64,000 nucleotides of DNA, from the NCBI RefSeq assembly GCF_013186535.1, contig NZ_JABMCZ010000004.1, positions 629,762 to 693,761 of the forward strand, read 5' to 3'. Every line of letters starts with the position of its first letter. The first letter of the stretch is position 1. Source of the DNA: Nocardia terpenica. Its GTDB lineage: Bacteria; Actinomycetota; Actinomycetes; Mycobacteriales; Mycobacteriaceae. Under the pieces are notes generated by a model that did no database searches, was not told the DNA's origin, and worked only from the letters and a program-made list of their open reading frames with translations. A program made the position numbers and the translations under genes. Below, one piece after another: positions 61,858 through 64,000 of this stretch.

Positions 61858-61912
61858 GATGGGACTCTTGTCCCGTCACACGCTACCAGATCGACGGGAC
61901 AACAGTCCCATC
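61858..61912. promoter_or_regulatory. Inverted twin operators between SDR and TetR genes
   Basis: GATGGGACTCTTGTCCCGTC (61858-61877) and GACGGGACAACAGTCCCATC (61893-61912) are reverse complements of each other at 19 of 20 positions. Each is also a near palindrome (GGGAC/GTCCC arms). They are almost certainly TetR-type binding sites covering both promoters. Confidence 0.85.
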
Positions 61913-61916
61913 ACTT

Positions 61917-62507
61917 ATGATGACGGGTATGAGTCGATGGGAACCGGGGGCGCGGGAACGCCTCGTCGTGGCGGCGGTCGATCTGTTCACCGAGCAGGGA
62001 TACGACGCGACGACGGTGGCGCAGATCGCCGAGCGCGCCGGGGTCACCAAAAGCACCTTCTTCCGGCACTTTCCGGACAAGCGCGAACTGCTGGTCGCCG
62101 GGCAGGAGACGCTGAGCCGACTGCTGAGCGAGGGCATCGCCGAGGCGCCCGAGGGCGCCAGCCCGCTCGAGGCGGTCGCCGCCGGTCTGCGACGCGCCGC
62201 GACCGCGATGGGCCCGATGAATCGCGAGCTGGCCCCGCGCCTGAAGGCGGCCGTCGCCTCCAGCACCGAACTTCAGGAACGCGACGCCCTCAAAATCGTC
62301 AGCCTCGCCGCCGCGATGACGACCGCCCTGGCCGCCCGCGGCGTCCCCGGCCCGACCGCGGCACTCGCCAGCGAACTGGGCGTCCTCGCCTTCAAACGCG
62401 GCTACGCCGAATGGTCCGACAGCGACCGCGACACCGAGGACGAACTCGCCGAATACCTGCTGGCGGCCCTGGACGAATTGCGCACGGCCAGCGCCTCACT
62501 GGGCTGA
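61917..62507 (+). CDS. TetR-family regulator of the divergent SDR
   Basis: 196 residues if ATG 61917 is used; ATG 61929 is also plausible, and no ribosome site is visible, so the mRNA may be leaderless. The helix-turn-helix is TVAQIAERAGVTKSTFFRHF (residues about 35-54). The second operator ends five bases before the first ATG, consistent with tight autoregulation. The 3' end is convergent with the efeB remnant. Confidence 0.9.
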   Translation: MMTGMSRWEPGARERLVVAAVDLFTEQGYDATTVAQIAERAGVTKSTFFRHFPDKRELLVAGQETLSRLLSEGIAEAPEGASPLEAVAAGLRRAATAMGPMNRELAPRLKAAVASSTELQERDALKIVSLAAAMTTALAARGVPGPTAALASELGVLAFKRGYAEWSDSDRDTEDELAEYLLAALDELRTASASLG

Positions 62508-62528
62508 CGCCACCACACGCTGACCCGG

Positions 62529-62829
62529 TCAGCTCTCGAACAAGGTCTGCCCCAGATACCCCCCGGGCCCCGGCACTCCCGGCGGGATCGCGAAGACCGC
62601 CGACCCGATGGGCGGTCGTCCACACATTGAGGGCGTCGAAGTCGGCGAGGCGCCGCTGGACCGGCAGGAATTGGGTGGTGATGTCGCGCTGGTAGGCGGC
62701 GAACAGCAGGCCCGAGTCGGAGGTGGCGCCGGGGGCGGGGGCGTCGTCGTAGTTGTAGCCACGGCGCAGGAAGCGCTCGCCGTCGTGGGTGTGGTGGGCG
62801 CGGGAGATCCCGATCGCCGCGGTGCACAC
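62529..62829 (-). pseudogene. efeB: EfeB-like Dyp-type peroxidase C-terminal remnant
   Basis: The minus strand reads SRAHHTHDGERFLRRGYNYD, then GLLFAAYQRDITTQFLPVQR and FDALNVWTT, and after a one-base frameshift (near 62626) PIGSAVFAIPPG and GGYLGQTLFES with a stop at 62529. This is the conserved C-terminus of Dyp peroxidases such as EfeB. The rest of the gene is absent: the fragment begins right after the SGNH hydrolase stop. Confidence 0.75.
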
Positions 62830-62850
62830 AACACCAGCGACCCCGCGCCC

Positions 62851-63630
62851 CTAGTCGAGAATTGGCAGCAGCCCAGGCCGTTTCGCGGTGATGTCGGCCC
62901 CCGACGACACGCCACGCAATCGGCGGCCGATCCACGGCGCCATATGCAATGCCGCCCACCGCAGCTCCCCGCCGACGAGCTCAGCGACCGTGCGGCGAAA
63001 CGGCGGCAACGGCTGCCGCCACGCCCCGTCCGCCCCCGGCAGGCCCAGCGTCTCGGCGACCGCGCGCGCCACCAGATCATGCCCGAGCGGATTGAGATGC
63101 AACCGATCCTCGGCCCACAACCGCCGATCGGTGGCGGCGGTGACCGGCTCGAAATCCACGAGCACCACCCCGGGCCGCCGCGCCAGCTCCCGCATGCGCG
63201 CATTCATCGCCCGCACCCGCGCCGACAGCGGCCGCACGATCGGCGCCACCCCGCCGATATCGGGAAAGGTGAACGTCACCACCCGCGCCCCGGCCGCGGT
63301 CAACGCCGCCAGCATGGCATCGATATCGGCCAGCACCGCCGCCTGATCGAACCGCGGCCGGATCAGATCGTTCATCCCCGCCACCACCGCCGCCAGATCC
63401 GGCCGCTGCGCCAGCGCCGGACCCAACTGCTCGCTGCGGATCTGCGCGGCCCGACGCCCCCGCACGGCCAGATTCGCATACCGCAGACCGGGATTGGCGG
63501 CCGCGAGCAGAGCGGCGAACCGGTCCGCCCACCCCCGATGCCCGCCATTGCCGTCCGGATCGCCGATACCTTCGGTCTGACTGTCGCCCAACGCGACGAA
63601 CCGGTCGAATGGATGGGTATCCGCGGTCAC
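62851..63630 (-). CDS. SGNH-family hydrolase (GDSL esterase/lipase type)
   Basis: 259 residues. GTG 63630 has GGAGGGG upstream. The four family blocks are present: GDSQTEG (nucleophile Ser, residue about 17), Gly in NLAVRGRRA near 54, Asn in VVAGMNDLI near 86, and LHLNPLGHDLV near 185 with the catalytic Asp/His region. There is no signal peptide, so it probably acts inside the cell on an ester. The efeB remnant follows directly. Confidence 0.9.
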   Translation of the reverse strand: MTADTHPFDRFVALGDSQTEGIGDPDGNGGHRGWADRFAALLAAANPGLRYANLAVRGRRAAQIRSEQLGPALAQRPDLAAVVAGMNDLIRPRFDQAAVLADIDAMLAALTAAGARVVTFTFPDIGGVAPIVRPLSARVRAMNARMRELARRPGVVLVDFEPVTAATDRRLWAEDRLHLNPLGHDLVARAVAETLGLPGADGAWRQPLPPFRRTVAELVGGELRWAALHMAPWIGRRLRGVSSGADITAKRPGLLPILD

Positions 63631-63740
63631 TGTCCCCTCCTGCGGTGCGGGCTCGGCGACCAGATTGTACGGTCACCCGGCGAACAACGCGGAGCGAGCA
63701 AACGACCGGGTCCGCCACTGGAACCTGGCCCGCGCCCACC

Positions 63741-64000
63741 TCACCGCAACCGATCCAGCACCCGCCCCGCCGTCTCCAGCACCTCGTCCACCGAATCCAC
63801 CACATACATCAAATCCACGAAGAAATCATCGAAACCGGTCGCGGCGGCGGCCTTCTCGACCGCGGCCACGATCCGGTCGACCTCCGTCCCCCGCGCCACA
63901 TTCACCCGCACCACCGTCGCCACCGAACCCGGATCCCGACCCGCCGCCTCCGCCGCACGATCCACCGCCGCCCGCCCCCGCCGCAAACCCTCCCACTGCC
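63741..64000 (-). CDS. LLM-class F420-dependent oxidoreductase, C-terminal part
   Basis: About 85 residues at the window edge, ending at 63741. WEGLRRGRAAVDRAAEAAGR, then VRVNVARGTEV and GFDDFFVDLMYVVDSVDEVL match the C-terminal part of luciferase-like F420 oxidoreductases from actinobacteria. The catalytic N-terminal barrel lies outside the window. Confidence 0.75.
   Translation of the reverse strand, partial: QWEGLRRGRAAVDRAAEAAGRDPGSVATVVRVNVARGTEVDRIVAAVEKAAAATGFDDFFVDLMYVVDSVDEVLETAGRVLDRLR

Noticed and set aside
62519..62531. CTGACCCGGTCAG as a terminator between the TetR gene and the efeB remnant
   Set aside because: The arms leave a one-base loop, so it cannot form a stable RNA hairpin of that shape, and there is no T run.

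Overview
The window is high-GC actinobacterial DNA, most likely Nocardia or a close relative in Mycobacteriales. Signs are G/C-ending codons, many GTG starts, F420-type enzymes, an IclR/TetR/HxlR-rich regulator set and multimodular NRPS genes. This is judged from composition and gene families; no database was searched.

Layout. (1) 1-31172: an NRPS operon of three synthetases with eight modules (5+1+2), a terminal thioesterase, a C-terminal DUF6875-like extension, and a coupled O-methyltransferase. The genes overlap or nearly touch. Two epimerization domains predict D residues at positions 5 and 6. The adenylation codes read by eye suggest Thr-like, unassigned, branched aliphatic, Phe, Phe, then three unassigned. 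The first condensation domain resembles the EntF/starter type, so the chain may begin with an acyl or aryl group. (2) 31457-33749: a TIGR00027 methyltransferase, a small lipoprotein and an IclR regulator. (3) 33750-35921: a low-GC gap and a StrR-type ParB-domain regulator with a TTA codon, a candidate regulator of the NRPS cluster. (4) 36026-38418: two divergent secreted papain-fold cysteine proteases and a co-translated lipoprotein. (5) 38428-50372: housekeeping and accessory genes (HxlR/aminotransferase, divergent citrate synthase pair, split-barrel enzyme/TetR, UvrA-like ABC protein, VOC/AraC, ArsR operon). (6) 50623-56636: a complete Dpp/Opp-type peptide ABC transporter with fused ATPases. 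(7) 56646-64000: two TetR-controlled enzyme pairs set among broken efeO, efeB and phospholipase C genes, then an SGNH hydrolase and a partial F420 oxidoreductase.

The most unusual feature is a family of palindrome-headed tandem arrays. A 27-bp hairpin sequence (arms GATCCCGGC and GCCGGGATC, loop CAAAAGCAC or close variants) starts arrays of short repeats. These lie in frame inside all three NRPS genes, and a headless relative lies inside the fused transporter ATPase. Periods inside genes are 21, 24 or 27 bp, always multiples of three. The one intergenic array has 22-23 bp units. All five are read in the same direction as the host or adjacent gene. This looks like an expanding palindromic element tolerated in protein loops, comparable in behaviour to Rickettsia palindromic elements.

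The window also holds at least five gene remnants: alanine racemase, a TetR C-terminus, an efeO/phospholipase chimera counted as two genes, and efeB.
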